Positions 10,745 to 22,719 of a DNA stretch of 64,000 bases are shown piece by piece. The translations under genes and the position numbers were made by a program. This DNA comes from Rhododendron vialii (lineage: Eukaryota; Streptophyta; Magnoliopsida; Ericales; Ericaceae), in the NCBI RefSeq assembly GCF_030253575.1, contig NC_080567.1:12392501-12456500 (forward strand), in the 5' to 3' direction. Each line of letters starts with the position of its first letter. Positions within the stretch are counted from its first letter, which is position 1. The notes below the pieces were generated by a model. The model had not been told where the DNA came from, ran no database searches, and was given only the letters and a program-made list of their open reading frames with translations.

Positions 10745-12726
10745 TGTAGACACCCCATTCTGGACTGTCCAGATAACGTTATTTGTCGATCTTTTATTTC
10801 CCCAATGATGATTTTGGTCGAGAACAGTCTGAGGATAATGGTGTGTTTGAGCTTTGAGCGTCCCGAACCTCTTTCAAACCCCTTTCAAACCCTTCAAACT
10901 AGAGCCAAACAGCCCCAGCAAAACCCAACCGGCTTACGTCAGTACGTTTATGACGTACGCCAGTTAGCTGCCACGTGTCGGTCATCGACCGTTGACTCAG
11001 AGTATAATGGCGCACGCCAGTACATATGTGGCGCACGCCAGTCAATCCCAGTCAAATCAACTTTATTCAGCCACATGGACGAGACTTTTGTGCCACCCTG
11101 ACGTCGGCCATAGTAGCCCCTGATGATTATATCGTCCAGGCCCGTTCCCTCTCTCTTCTACACCCCCCATCAAGGCAAGTCCCATGCATTTAATGCATGG
11201 GCGGCTCCCCTCTTCAAGCAACCAACCAAACAGCCCTTTAGCCCAACTGATCTCAGTCACTCTCTCCTCTATAAATACTCCCCTTGCATTCATTTGCAAA
11301 AGGTTATCTTCATTAAGAAAAAAAGCTCCATTCTTCCCTCTTTCTTGCTCTTCATCTCTTTTTCCATTGAAAGAGAAAGGAAAGCAACCCACTTCCATAC
11401 CCCCTACTGATATCCAGTCACCATCTAAGCCTCCATCTCCAAGCTTTAAGTTCAATACCACCTTCAATCCTCAAACAAAAAGGTATACCACCTTTGTGTC
11501 CCTTTCTGTTTTGACCCCTGAGGGGAACCAGTAAGGCCCAGGCTAGTAAGTAATACTAGTCCTGACCTCAAACTGGTAAAATACGACACACGTATGAGGT
11601 GGAACTTGGCGTACGCCAGTATATATATGCCGTACGCCAGTCATGGCAGTACGAGCGCTACTGGCGTGGGGATCATGAATCATCATTTCTGTCATCTCAC
11701 ATTTCTGTCAATCACCTTAGCATGCTAAATAACCAGTTTACTGCTTTCTGTATATCTAGAACTGTTTAGATGCGGTAGTTACTGCTTACTCTTTGTCTGT
11801 TCAAAAGGCTTCTGGGATCCTTCTGGTCATGTTCCAGAGCCCAGATGATGCAAAAGCCATGCATTGGACCCATACAAAACTGGCGTACGGCCTTCCATTT
11901 CTGGCGTACGGCAGTTTATATCACGATCCAGTGGCTGGCTCTTGCATCTTAGTTTAATCTTGGCCTCTTTTATATCCCCACACTGTTTTTGGGGTATTAT
12001 GCTGCTTTTCTTGGCTTGAAGCCATCTCTCTTGTCTGTAACTGTATATATTATGTTCTATTAAACTGCGTGATTTGTCCTGGGTGTGCGCTGGTCCCTTT
12101 CCAGAGTCCAGAGGATTGCAAACAAAGACTGAGCAACCAAAAAAGTGGAGTACGCCAGTTATGAGGTGGCGTGCGCATGTCCAATCAGCATGCAGTGGCT
12201 CGGCCAGTGCATGCTGACAGAACCTGTTTACGTTCCTTCAGGGCAGCGTACTTCAGTTTATTCAAGCTGCTCAGTGCTTGTTCTCAATCTATATTTAGCA
12301 TTGCAAGCAAAATCATCCATAAACATTTTGTCACCTAATTGCAACTTGTTACAGTTTTAACTCCCGTTAATTGTTCCCCTGCCCTAACTGGCTAAAAAAT
12401 GATCGAATGAGAGAAAAATGCAAATGTCTTACAAAACGCCCGAGTAGAGACCGATCTCCGGATTGGGTGAGAGGGGTGCCATAAAACCCTTCCCCTCTCT
12501 TAACCTGGCTCCCGAACCTCAGATATCGAAGATGACGACGGACCAGTCTACAAGCCTTTTTCAAAATCAAGCAAACGTGGTAAATGTTTTCGAGTTCGGT
12601 TCCTTGGGTGCTTTCACCGCTAAAACCTGAGTGGCGACTCTGAATCGAAGCATTTCGTCGCGCTTTTTCGAGCAAGGGCCGCACCCGATTTTTTACAAAC
12701 GAAATTTTCCGGGGCGCGTGCCCACA
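10745..12726 (+). repeat. Element B 5' LTR
   Basis: 1982 bases. Contains a TATA box at 11270, about ten copies of a gcgtacgccagt-type motif, and gagtggcgactctg at about 12630, which repeats the first half of the primer site found just after the LTR. Open frames seen in both LTR copies have no recognisable domain and are ignored. Confidence 0.93.
11270..11277 (+). promoter_or_regulatory. TATA box of element B LTR
   Basis: TATAAATA after a CT-rich run (ctctctcctc). The same box is at 25813-25820 in the 3' LTR. It supports + strand transcription. Confidence 0.65.
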
Positions 12727-12727
12727 G

Positions 12728-12746
12728 TGGCGACTCTGCTGGGGAC
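12728..12746 (+). other. Primer binding site of element B
   Basis: tggcgactctgctggggac, starting two bases after the LTR end. Same Ogre-type site as in A, here undamaged. Confidence 0.8.
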
Positions 12747-14094
12747 TCATCGTGTTAATTGGCATTTGGTGATTAATACATAAATGAACAAATTTCAAAA
12801 GCTTGTCAAAACAGTACGCTCCGCGCTGCTGAAGAACGGAATGGTAACGTAACAGGATCTCAGCATCCGACCAATCCGAACTGGGGCTTTCACTATTGTT
12901 CTCTTGTGTAATTTTCTCCAAGTATCAATTAACAAAAGTGAGCCAAACTTCAAAGGGCATTTTTCAAAAGCATTGCATTTCTCTCTCGTCAAATCATTCT
13001 TCGGCATTCTCCGTTCGCATCGATGGTTGGTCAGCCCCGTTGAGGTGTTTTGGGTAACCGACACAATTTATTGGAGCCCGGGGTCCTCGAACGCCCAACA
13101 ACCTTGGACGATGATGAGTCGTACTACCGTTCGACCATTGCTTTGCTCTACGCATTGCAGTGGGAGGTATATCGCGGCTCTAGTCAGAGGAACCCCTTTA
13201 AAGCCAAAACCGGCCTCTACATCGCTTACAAAGCACTAGAACCTTTCAACCTAAGACAGGAACCCGCAGGGTAGGATTATTTGTACCTAACCCCCATATC
13301 CTGTCTATGTGTTACTGCTTTCCATATCGCATGCCTGTACATACATTCATGACCGAGTTGCGTAGGAGCATGCTAGGGCGGCTTCTAGGATGTCTTGCGT
13401 CGAGTCTGCCTTGCGCCCATTTGACGTTGCCTTGGACCGATGACGAGTCGTGCATCTCGATGTTGCACGTTACCAAAATTTTCGAGTCCTTAATCAATGA
13501 GACTTTGGGAAATCAACACTTTCTAAGTGTTTGCCCAATACCCCATCGAGGTTTCAAACCGAAAAACTAGGAACAACGGAGAGAATGACGTGATGCTTAC
13601 ACCACTCAGGTTAAAAGTGCTAAACACTTACACCATCCAGGCTCCGGCACAGTGCTGCTTACGCCGCTTTGGTTATGGCATCACGCCATCTACACCGGGT
13701 TGTTCCGAGCTCAAAACCTTGAAACTTCGAGAAGGGAGAAAATCAAAGGCTTAGGCTGTTTTGACATCTCCTAGTGGCAGTTGATTCAACTAAGGATACA
13801 TTGTCGAAAAGAATATCCGAGGATCCTTGGCAACGTCCGAACGGCGTAAGACGGACTCTCTCTAGTTCTAGAGTCTAGGAGGACACCGACGACGATGACA
13901 TGTGCATTGCATTCCTTCAAATTCTTTCAAAAGCTTGCTGCAGGAACGCCACTGAGTTGCTCATTTACTTTGCTGTCAAAGAGCTCTAGGCCATTTCACC
14001 GAAGGAAAGAACCAAACCTACTTGGGAGCGTTTGCCAAGGCTATTTCACAGTCACTTTCGAAGCCATATCACCATCCTCGATCATCAATCCGAA
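12747..14094 (+). other. Untranslated leader of element B
   Basis: About 1.3 kb with scattered short open frames and no recognisable protein. It ends at the Gag start codon at 14095. Confidence 0.5.
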
Positions 14095-15081
14095 ATGGCA
14101 GCACAAATAGAGCTGGCTGAGCTGCAGAGAGCTGTACAAGAACTGAACCAGAAAATGGACAAACAAATGGTTATGGTCCAGGGGCTGGTTGACCTTTTTA
14201 CCTCCGCCATGTCAAAACCAGATCTGGGGCTAAATGCTGCTAATGCCAGAATCGAAGAACTTCCACAATTCTGTCACCCTTCCGCAGTTGGAATCAAGTT
14301 GTGCTCAAAAGACATGTTCAAAGATCTGGTTGAATTCCATGAGGCTAGAACTCACCTGAAGGAGGATGTTGGATCCTTGTTCAAAGCCAATGTCGAAGGG
14401 GAAGACATGCACGGTGATAAAATCAACTCCAAGGGCAAAAGAGTGCATTCTTCCGATGGCATAACACGATGCAGCTACAAAGCAAGCAAAGGTTTCACCT
14501 TGAACCCCCAATACAATCGCCGGAACCCACCAAGGACTTTCTCCTGTTTCTCTACGCCCCTGGCCTCAATTTACGAGAAGCTTCTCGATGCCGGTTCCAT
14601 CAGGCCTTTAACTCCAATTCCGCTGCCTAAGGTCCTCCATGTCAGCCACAATCCCAACCACCTCTGCGCCTACCATCAAATGCCTGGCCATTCCACCAAT
14701 GCCTGCTACCGCCTCCGACATGCCATTCAAGATCTCATCGACAATGGCATCATTCCAGCTCCACTCCCATCAAAGCCCAATGTCATTTCCAAACCCATGC
14801 CTCAACACGATTCTAACCCACATATTAGTCAGATATCTATCACCTCCACTCAAATTGACCCGAGCTCCACCATATTCAACCCTAACCATTACATTGTCCC
14901 TCAAAGCCAACCCAAACCGACTGTGCCCGTCCTGTCCGAACCCAAGGATGGCATGATGGCCATAGGTTGCAGAACAGAAGATGAGGCGGAAAGCTGGAAA
15001 GCACTGGTTGAGGGCCAGATCGATCAAGCAGAGGAGCAGACTGACGAGTTGAGGTCCGTTGATCAAGGGAGCACCGAGTAG
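14095..15081 (+). CDS. Ogre-type Gag-like protein of element B (328 aa)
   Basis: Open frame starting MAAQIELAELQRAVQEL; I chose this Met because the family begins with a short coiled coil like this one, although the frame stays open upstream to 14032. Residues 1-50 are coiled-coil-like. About residues 150-165 read TPLASIYEKLLDAGSI, then CAYHQMPGHSTNACYRL, a zinc-knuckle-like CxxHxxxGHxTxxC block, then RHAIQDLIDNGII, all typical of Ogre Gag-Pro. The C-terminal part is Pro-rich, then acidic. The capsid block seen in element A (KFNGSGNP, DWFL) is missing between residues 75 and 150, so the protein is internally shortened. Intact as a frame, but probably not a full Gag. Confidence 0.72.
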   Translation: MAAQIELAELQRAVQELNQKMDKQMVMVQGLVDLFTSAMSKPDLGLNAANARIEELPQFCHPSAVGIKLCSKDMFKDLVEFHEARTHLKEDVGSLFKANVEGEDMHGDKINSKGKRVHSSDGITRCSYKASKGFTLNPQYNRRNPPRTFSCFSTPLASIYEKLLDAGSIRPLTPIPLPKVLHVSHNPNHLCAYHQMPGHSTNACYRLRHAIQDLIDNGIIPAPLPSKPNVISKPMPQHDSNPHISQISITSTQIDPSSTIFNPNHYIVPQSQPKPTVPVLSEPKDGMMAIGCRTEDEAESWKALVEGQIDQAEEQTDELRSVDQGSTE

Positions 15082-15620
15082 GTTTGGTTGAAGAAGCTGA
15101 GGAAGCCGAAGTGCTGTTGCTTGGGCCTAATGTCCTCTAAGATTCCACTTCTTTGCGAGGAAGTCAAGGGTAACTATAAAAGTTGCATTTTCAAATTGCG
15201 TCTATTTTGCATTGACACTTTCGAGTCTGAGTCTGACGCAGTGTCTGTCAAGTCGTCTAAGTCTAGCTCTGAGTCGGAGTTTGTGCCTCTTGGCCCTCCA
15301 TGTCGTAGCTTTTGTTCTCAATTTGAGCCTTTTTGCTATACTTGGCAACCCCGAGGGTTCTTATGATATGCATTATCCTACTTTTAAGTACTTTGCTGGC
15401 TTTTGAATAAACCGTGTCGACCCCGACGACGAAGGGATAGATTTCGATGGGTTCATCCCCAAGGAAATGTGTTCCCTCGCCGAAGGGGAAGACGAAAGGC
15501 TTGCTCAGCTTCTAAAAAGAAGAAGTAATTTCAAATAAACTTGAAAGATGGGGCAGACCCCTGGATGGTTCAAATTGGTTCAGTGCTGTCCCCATAAGAG
15601 TATTGCGCCCGTTCAGACTT
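15082..15620 (+). other. Element B region after Gag, no intact protein
   Basis: Short frames only. Ser-rich pieces around 15210-15300 (SSKSSSESE) and an acidic piece at 15410-15520 look like the decayed linker between Gag and the protease/RT. No protease active site was seen. Confidence 0.4.
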
Positions 15621-15974
15621 GTTCAAAGAAATCAACAATATCTTGGCATGGTCTCACAAAGACACGCTTGGCGTTGATTATGGGATAAAGATGTATCAAA
15701 TCCCGTGCCGCCGAATGCCAAGCCAGAAAGCAGAAGCTCAGAAGGCTCCAAGCCTCGTACCATACTCAAAACAATAAAGAGCAGCATTCCATCAAGCACC
15801 AATTAAAGAGGTACAAAAGTGGCCTGGAGCGAGGCATTTCCAATTGTAGCAGTCAGGACCCTTTCACTATCAAAGCCGTTCTATCTGGGGCTACAATCAA
15901 AGATCATCGACCTCGCCGGCAATAAATTGAATACCTTGGTCAACACAGATCAACTCAAGCGTTATTATCCCTGA
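15621..15974 (+). pseudogene. Pol remnant: pre-RT segment joined to integrase C-terminus
   Basis: 15621-15710 encodes KEINNILAWSHKDTLGVD, matching the linker before RT in Tat-lineage Pol (the AWSykdmPGld pattern). After two or three stops, GPFTIKAVLSGATI (about 15857-15900) matches the integrase C-terminal domain. After a shift, VNTDQLKRYYP and a stop (15972-15974) matches the usual Tat Pol terminus. RT, RNase H and the integrase core are all gone, so a large internal deletion has brought the two ends of Pol together. Confidence 0.6.
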
Positions 15975-18066
15975 GAGATGCTCGTTGGATCGAAAACCAC
16001 AAGGGTGGGCGATTCCAGCAAAAGTTAGAGCAGTCTGCTAGACCGAAAACCTATGAGGGTGGTCTAGGCAAAAATGAATTGAAAAAAAGTCGAAAGCTCG
16101 CTAGACCGAAAACCTGAAAAGGCGGTACTAGGCAAAAGTTAGAGCATAAAAGGAGAGGTAGAACACACGAGTGAACCTTTGCCTGAACTACATTTTGACC
16201 TGATTCCCCGAAAGGGATACGTAGGCAGTCTCTCTTCGAGGCTCGGTCATACTCTATCAATTGGATCCATGGTTGACGTTTTGATGCACATCAAGGGTCA
16301 AGAAAAGTAGATAACAAGACAAGCTTCATTGGAGAAACAGACAGGGGAAACCATTCATCTTTCAAGTTTAATGCAAGCTGCTACTTCGATTTCAAGGCTG
16401 AGCAAAAGTCTTAAAATATTTTGAAGCATCAAAAACAGAACGAAATGCTTATGAGGCCTAACGGCTCACAGTTTATTCTAAGTTCAGTAAATGTCTAGTT
16501 TAAGCAGCTACAGCAGCTTCGCAATCTCGCGCGTTAGTTTGAGGCTCACACGCACTAGTACAAAAGTAATGCGCGTTGGTCTCAAGCCTGCGCGCGCTTC
16601 TTCAATCCCTACATCAGACAGCAGTAGGCAGCCACCACGCCTAACAGAGATTTTTAGACCCTCTGGGGCACATTTCAAATTCAAAGCATCTCGAATCTCG
16701 TTCAAGGGGCTTTTACCAAGTCTTGTGCAAGTCACATGGTCCTAATGTGGCTACACAGGGGTGTCGGTTTCAGTCCGGGCCTATATGAGTCATCATTTGC
16801 GTCTTTTGTCCATCTTTGCGACACTTTTCAAGTTTTTCAATCCATTGTCATATCGGGATGCTTTTCCTAATTTTACCAATTTGTACAGGTCAATGTACAT
16901 TTGTTTGACCTTATGCAAGTGTCAGTTTCACCTGTCTAAGGGATATTGTGAATTTTGGCACATTAATGCCCAAAATTTCATTGTTTTCCATATGTCTAGG
17001 AGTCCGTGACATATTCGGGGCTCTTCTCCCTTTCCGTTCGAGCTAGGCGAAGTCTGTACATATGTGCCTATATCTGTGTGTCGACTCAGCTCACTTGTCA
17101 ATGCAAATTAGATATTAGCGATTGGTTTATGCATTCTTTTAGACATTCTCAAAAGAAAGTCAAATAAACTAAAAAATGCAAATTACATTGCTACCCTACC
17201 ATCTGTAGTCTGCAAGCAGTGGAATCTTGTGAGCAATGAGGGCATGTCGGCTCAAGGCCAAGCAAAGCTTATCTATAGGGCTCATCTGCCAAAGCATCGA
17301 AGAAAAAGAGCACACCGACCCAATGCCACTCCTAAATGTCAACTGAGGCATGCTGGCCCGCTCAACATCTATCTATCTAGGAGCACATCTCAAAAGCAAA
17401 GGACAGTAAAGTAAAGAGGCTCAGTGGTAGTCCTCAGTGATAGAGCTCAGCCTCGTTCTCGTTGTTGTCATCACTCTTGATCTCTTTGAAGTACCTGGGG
17501 CTCCTCTCCCATCCTCCTCTTCTAGGGAGGCTTTCGCTGACAAGCTCTCTTTCTCTCTCACTCTCTCTTAATCTCTCAGACTACTCTCTCTGAACCTCTG
17601 AAAACTCTTTGGCGCGAGCCACCCTTTCTATGGGCCTTTCTTTCAACTGCACACCTCTAGCCACTGGTTATCTATTGCTCTCGTATCTCTGAGCAGTGGC
17701 TAAGATGTCAGTACCGCTTTGTGTAACTCTTGTTTATGTGGCCATCCTAGGCCATCATCCTCTAGAAGCCGCCCTAGTCTGCCCTTGCATTTTCAATTTA
17801 TGCATTCAATTCCGTACATATCATTACATATTGTATATCAACTGTTGAAAACAGGGAAAATCTATCCAGTGTCAAAGCATGCCTGTCCAGTATCGAAAGC
17901 AGCAAGTAATCAGGATTTTGGGGGTTCATACGTGGGATCTAGTCACTACTGGAACTGGAGCCAAAGCCGCTGCTCTGGGAAAGTGCAATTGTAAGGGGGG
18001 TGCCACATGTTGTTCTCCTTATCTATTTCTCCATGACAAATGTCAAGCACGCAGCCTCACTGTCCC
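15975..18066 (+). other. Element B 3' noncoding region, first part
   Basis: Three diverged repeats of about 55 bases at 15985-16145 share ctagaccgaaaacct, gg(g/c)ggt and ctaggcaaaagttagagc. At 16195-16250 lies ctgattccccgaaagggata followed by cgtaggcag, shared with A. 17540-17600 is CT-rich. No gene was seen. It ends with gtccc (18062-18066), the left target copy of C2. Confidence 0.55.
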
Positions 18067-18359
18067 TGTAACGACCCTGAATTTTGGTCAATAAAAATTT
18101 CGTTAAATATTTGAATTTTATTTAAATTACTTATTTTCTCTTGAGTAGCTATATGAATCCTTGTTTATTTTTCGTAGTTAGATTTCGGTCGTTGGTTAAA
18201 CTCTCGACTAGAAACCCTACTTGACCAAATTAGTTAGTTTCTAACTGACTAGTTGGAGGAACCGAGCAACCAACTCACCAAGTTACTAGATGAACCTTTT
18301 GGACCTTATGAAACTTTTGAACCTTTTGCTTTTACCCATTGATCCATAGTTGCTAGGGT

Positions 18360-18880
18360 AATTTTTGTCCATTGGATAATAAACTTTTTATTATAAAAGT
18401 ACATGTAGTCTTTCAAAATCTTATTTTAAAATAAATGGTACTTGTACTCTTTTGTCCAATGGTTATTAACCGCAAGGAAAATTATTACCTATTGGGTAAT
18501 AACCATTAGGGAAGTTAGTGACCCTTGGATAATAGAGTCTTTTGACCAAATAAAGTACCGATGTAACTAGGAAACCTTCCAATAAAGTTGATTTGACTAG
18601 TCAACCATTTCAACCCTAGAAAATTACTTATTTATTTCCTTTTATTAATTTGGTTTTATTCTTTGTCCTTTGGACAATAAAAGTTAGGGGAACTATTATC
18701 CATTGGATAATAGAAACCCAATTCTTTATATTAAAAGAGTTTTGAGCAAAAGTACTTGAATAGACTTTTATAATTGCTTTAAAGTACTTTTTGATTATTT
18801 TATTATAAAAAGTTCCCTAGTTATTATTGTCCATTGGATAATAAAAGTTAGGGTATTTATTATCCATTGGGTAATAGTTT
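18360..18880. repeat. Cluster of TTATCCATTGGATAA-type palindromes in C2
   Basis: About eight imperfect palindromes: for example tccattggataataa (18370), ctattatccattggataata (18691), tgtccattggataataaaag (18832) and tattatccattgggtaatag (18860). The same array is present in C1 (31080-31300) and C3 (52310-52880). Confidence 0.7.
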
Positions 18881-19180
18881 GGTCTTTCAACCAAGCACAT
18901 GGGTTTATTAAATTAGTCTTTTTTCTTAAAACCCCATGTGATGAAGTGCCCATATTTTATTATGTAGCCTTTAAAGCCTAAGATTTTCCTAAGTACTTTG
19001 TTATTATTTTATATTGGGATTTTGTACCCAATTGGATTAATTTATTGGGGAGTTGATCTTCCTAGATTACAAAGTACCCTAGTTTATTTATTAAATCAAC
19101 ATGTGCCTAATTGGATTTCTTTATTGGGTATTTGATTTTGTGAATCTTTGTACCTTGGTACTTTATTATTCTTTCTTACT

Positions 19181-19181
<1 letters not shown>

Positions 19182-19243
<62 letters not shown>

Positions 19244-19340
19244 TACTAGGGGGAGAGAGAGAGAGGGAGAGAGAGATTGCCGAGAGAGAGAGAGGAGAGA
19301 GAGGCCGAGAGAGAGATAGGAGAGAGAGAGGGAGAGATTT
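19182..19340. repeat. (TA)n and (GA)n microsatellites in C2
   Basis: About 27 TA dinucleotides followed by a GA-rich run of repeated gagagaga. Comparable tracts occur in C1 (CT-rich then TA, 30580-30655) and C3 (CT, AC then AT, 51900-52000). Confidence 0.9.
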
Positions 19341-19658
19341 GTTTGTACTTCCATGATCCTTCCTCATCCTTTCAAGTCCATGGGAGAATCTTTCCCCTAA
19401 CCAAACTTAACCCCCATTGTACTTCTAGGATTGTTTAGTTCCCAAATCTTGTACCATTGTCCCCTTTCTTCCAACAAATCTCCCATAGATCAAATCCAAG
19501 GACTAAACCTAGCCTTGCAAGCTACCTTATTAGGCCTAAGTCTATTTTGCCTAATAACAACCTATGATGGACCTTTATGACACAATCCTAGCCTTTATTA
19601 GCCTTAGACCTTGACTACAAGCTAAACCTAGATTATAATTACCTAGATTCACCTAAAA

Positions 19659-21632
19659 TGTGAGACCCTGCTCTTATAATAAAAGTAGAACATAAAGTAG
19701 AGTTAATTTAATTATATTTGTGTGTGAGGGTTTATAAAGTGATTTTCCTAAACTATAAGGATGTAACCGTAAAAAAAAAGATGGCATGTGCTGTGTGTGC
19801 ACGTGGAAAGCATTTGTTGTGCATGTGTGTGTATGTGACACATATCTAATGAAAAGAAGCAAAACAAAACAAAAAAAAAGAACGTACAAGGGGAGATCAG
19901 AAAACAGAGAAGAAGAAGAGGCAACGAAAAAGAGGGGAAAGAGAAGAAAAGGGAAGAAAAAAAAAGAATTAGGTTTGTGGTAAGTGCTTTAATTTTCTTC
20001 TTAATTTGGGCGTGTTATGATTTGTTTACATTCCTCTCTAATTAACTCTAGGGTTTGTGTAGGATTTGAATTAAGAAACTCAAACACAAGTTTTTGGTGC
20101 TGAGAATAGATTTCTTAGATACTTAAACTAAATATTTTTGGTGAGATTAATATATAATACCTAATTAGCTGGTTGGAATGGAAGGACATGATTGGAACCT
20201 ACTCCTATTGTAGTTGGACATGTGAATTTGCTGGTAAAAAACGTACCTTGAAGTGCTGAAACTAGAAATCAAGTGCTGAACTTATGATTTCGAAGCAGTG
20301 AAGTATATTTAAAGTGCAAAAATTGCTTTTTGTGTGCTGAAATGTGATTCTATATGCTGCCAATGTGAACCTAGCTGCAGAAATTGGGTACTTTTGGTGT
20401 TAAAAATTGTGTATAGCTGCTGGAAATTGAATTTTGGGTGCTAAAACTGTGAGAATTGGGTGCTGGAATTTTGTATTAGTTGCTGGAAAATTCATGTCCT
20501 GTGCTGAAAAATGAGTTTTAGATTGCTGAAACTGTGTTAGAATGCTGAAAATGGTTATTTAGGAGCAGGAATTGTGTGCTTGACGCTGGAAATTACCTCT
20601 GTAACTGCTGTAGATAATTGATACTTGCTGAATTTCCTGTTAAACTGTCAAGCTTTGAGACGGAATGCTAAAATTAAATGTAAAAGTGCTGAAACAGCTT
20701 ATAAGTGTTGAAATATTCATTTATGGTTGTTATAGCTGAAAATCATGTGCGACACTTGACTGTGGGGAGGAGTATTTGAGTTATTTGTTGTTATTTCCTT
20801 TCGATTTGAACTTCATATTCACATGTGTGGATTTGTGTGTTCCTCGCCAGGTTCGGAAGCGGCAACGAGCACCGCGACTCCACGTAGGGAGTGAGCTCGT
20901 GTTGGTACCTTTTTGGCTGGACCTCGAGGTGGGTGTTCTTATTTTTAATAGCAGAAGATGAGACATGGTGTGAAGTTATTTTTCGTATTGAAATGGTTAA
21001 TATTTGGCTTGAGCTCCTAAGCGAGAATATGGTCAAAGCCTTAGTGGCGTTATAATATGGCCTTAGTGGCGTTATTGAATATTGCCTTAGTGGCGTGAAT
21101 AAATATTGCCTTAGTGGCGTGACGACTATTGCCTTAGTGGCGTAAAGAGTATTGCCTTAGTGGCGTTGATATGAAATTGCCTTAGTGGCGTTATGATTAT
21201 TACGTAATGGAACGTTATTGTGGGCTGAATATTCTTATTTAAATTGTTGATAGCACTTGTCTTATTTGCTTCTCTTATTACGGATAAGAGCATTCACTGA
21301 GCAAGTTGATAGCTCACACCCCCACAGTGTTTTCTTTTCAGGTGCGTGATGGCACGCGGGTCCACTGCAGAGTCTAGACAGGAGTTGTGTATATAGAAGT
21401 CTAGCTTTTTGACTCTTTTGATTATGTGCCTATTTTTGGAGCTTGTATATGTTGTAAATATACGTGGGCACGTCTTGTATGACAGTTATTTCAGTATATA
21501 TGCAAGTTAAGTTTTTTTTATGAGTTGGACGCTTGGCTGGTGTTTTATTTACTGTATGAGCAGGGCCAGGGTGTGGGTCCATCCCATTTGGAAAATAATT
21601 TAGTGTGGTGTTTTCCGGGATGGGGTGTGACA
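19659..21632 (+). mobile_element. D: solo LTR inserted in C2
   Basis: Begins TGTGAGACCC and ends GGGGTGTGACA, with perfect TAAAA duplications (19654-19658, 21633-21637). The flanks join exactly into sequence that C3 has uninterrupted (cacctaaaaagcctaagatc on the other strand). 1974 bases, no coding potential. It contains degenerate gtgctgaaa repeats (20250-20720) and the GCCTTAGTGGCGT array (21030-21195). Orientation is inferred from the tgatagctcac segment near its 3' end, also seen near the end of C2, and is not certain. Confidence 0.88.
21030..21195. repeat. GCCTTAGTGGCGT array in D
   Basis: Seven copies of gccttagtggcgt, spaced about 20-27 bases with differing spacers. The core GCC...GGC is a short inverted repeat. 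Confidence 0.9.
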
Positions 21633-21804
21633 TAAAAAGCCTAAGATCTTAGTTGATTACATAGCCTTACACCTAAGATTTGGATTGGACAAGGCATGGC
21701 TTGACATGTGAAGTGATTTGATGACTTAATGGAGCAAATCCATGGAGGATTTCGAGAGAGAGAGGGCCGGCCATAGAGAGAGGGGAAGAGCCAAGAATTT
21801 TGCC

Positions 21805-21813
21805 TATAAATAG
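21805..21813 (+). promoter_or_regulatory. TATA box of family C LTR (C2)
   Basis: TATAAATAG after ccaagaattttgcc. The reverse-strand equivalents are at 30299-30307 (C1) and 51397-51405 (C3), so all three copies keep it. Confidence 0.7.
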
Positions 21814-22719
21814 CACCCCATGTTTGCCATTCAACTCACACCTTCACCTAGCAACTTCTCTCTCTAGAAAAATTGTGTTCTTTCTTTGTTCTTTCTTTTG
21901 TTCTTCATGTTTGAGTAGTTCTTGAGTTCTTCAAGAAACTCAACCTAGGCCGCCACTAAACCGCCACCCGACCACCCTCTCGATCCAAAAGTAGTAGTAG
22001 TAATAGTCAAGTAGAAGTTTTGAGAGAAACCTTTCTCTTTCGAAGCTACCGGAGACCACCGTAGGAAGTTACTCCGCCCGACCACCGACGTACTTTCTGT
22101 AGCCGACTAACCTTCCGTAGCCGACTACCGCCTAGAAGAACTGTAAGGAAATCCTTACTTACTTCCTAATTACTTACTTACGTTGTCGTTTTGAATTACT
22201 AAGATAGAACTTATCGTTTGTTTATAAGTATTTGTATTTTGATCTTTAAGATGATTAATGCATATATGAATTGCTTGTATTACTTGTGGTGTGATTAAGC
22301 ATAAGTGATTTCACTCCAAAGACGTCCGTACATGTGGCGTTGTGCTTTGAATAAAGCATAAGTGATACACTCCAAGGGCGTCCGTACATGTGGCGTTATG
22401 CTATAGGTAGTGATTAAGCGTGATAAGTAATATAGAATTGGATGATCTTGTTAGGATGATTCTTGCTTACGTTTGTCCTACCACGGAGTCTTTGCATGTA
22501 ACGAGACACGAGAATCGAGAAAGTAGAAACATGACACCTAGGGTGTGGTAATGAAGGGAAATGTTTTCCGAGGAAGAAAATATTTTTGAAACAACATAAT
22601 GACCGGGTTTGGGTGGCATTATGTGAGTTGTGTACGTGTGTAAAAGAAATGTTTGAAAAAGGTGAAATGTTTTGAAAACCGCAATGTGGCCGGACGAGGT
22701 AGCCCATTGTGTGGCGTGT

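Noticed and set aside
11063..11534. Open frames in the B LTR, repeated at 25666-26077
   Set aside because: Present in both LTRs only because the LTRs are copies; frames exist on both strands, and they overlap the TATA box and leader.
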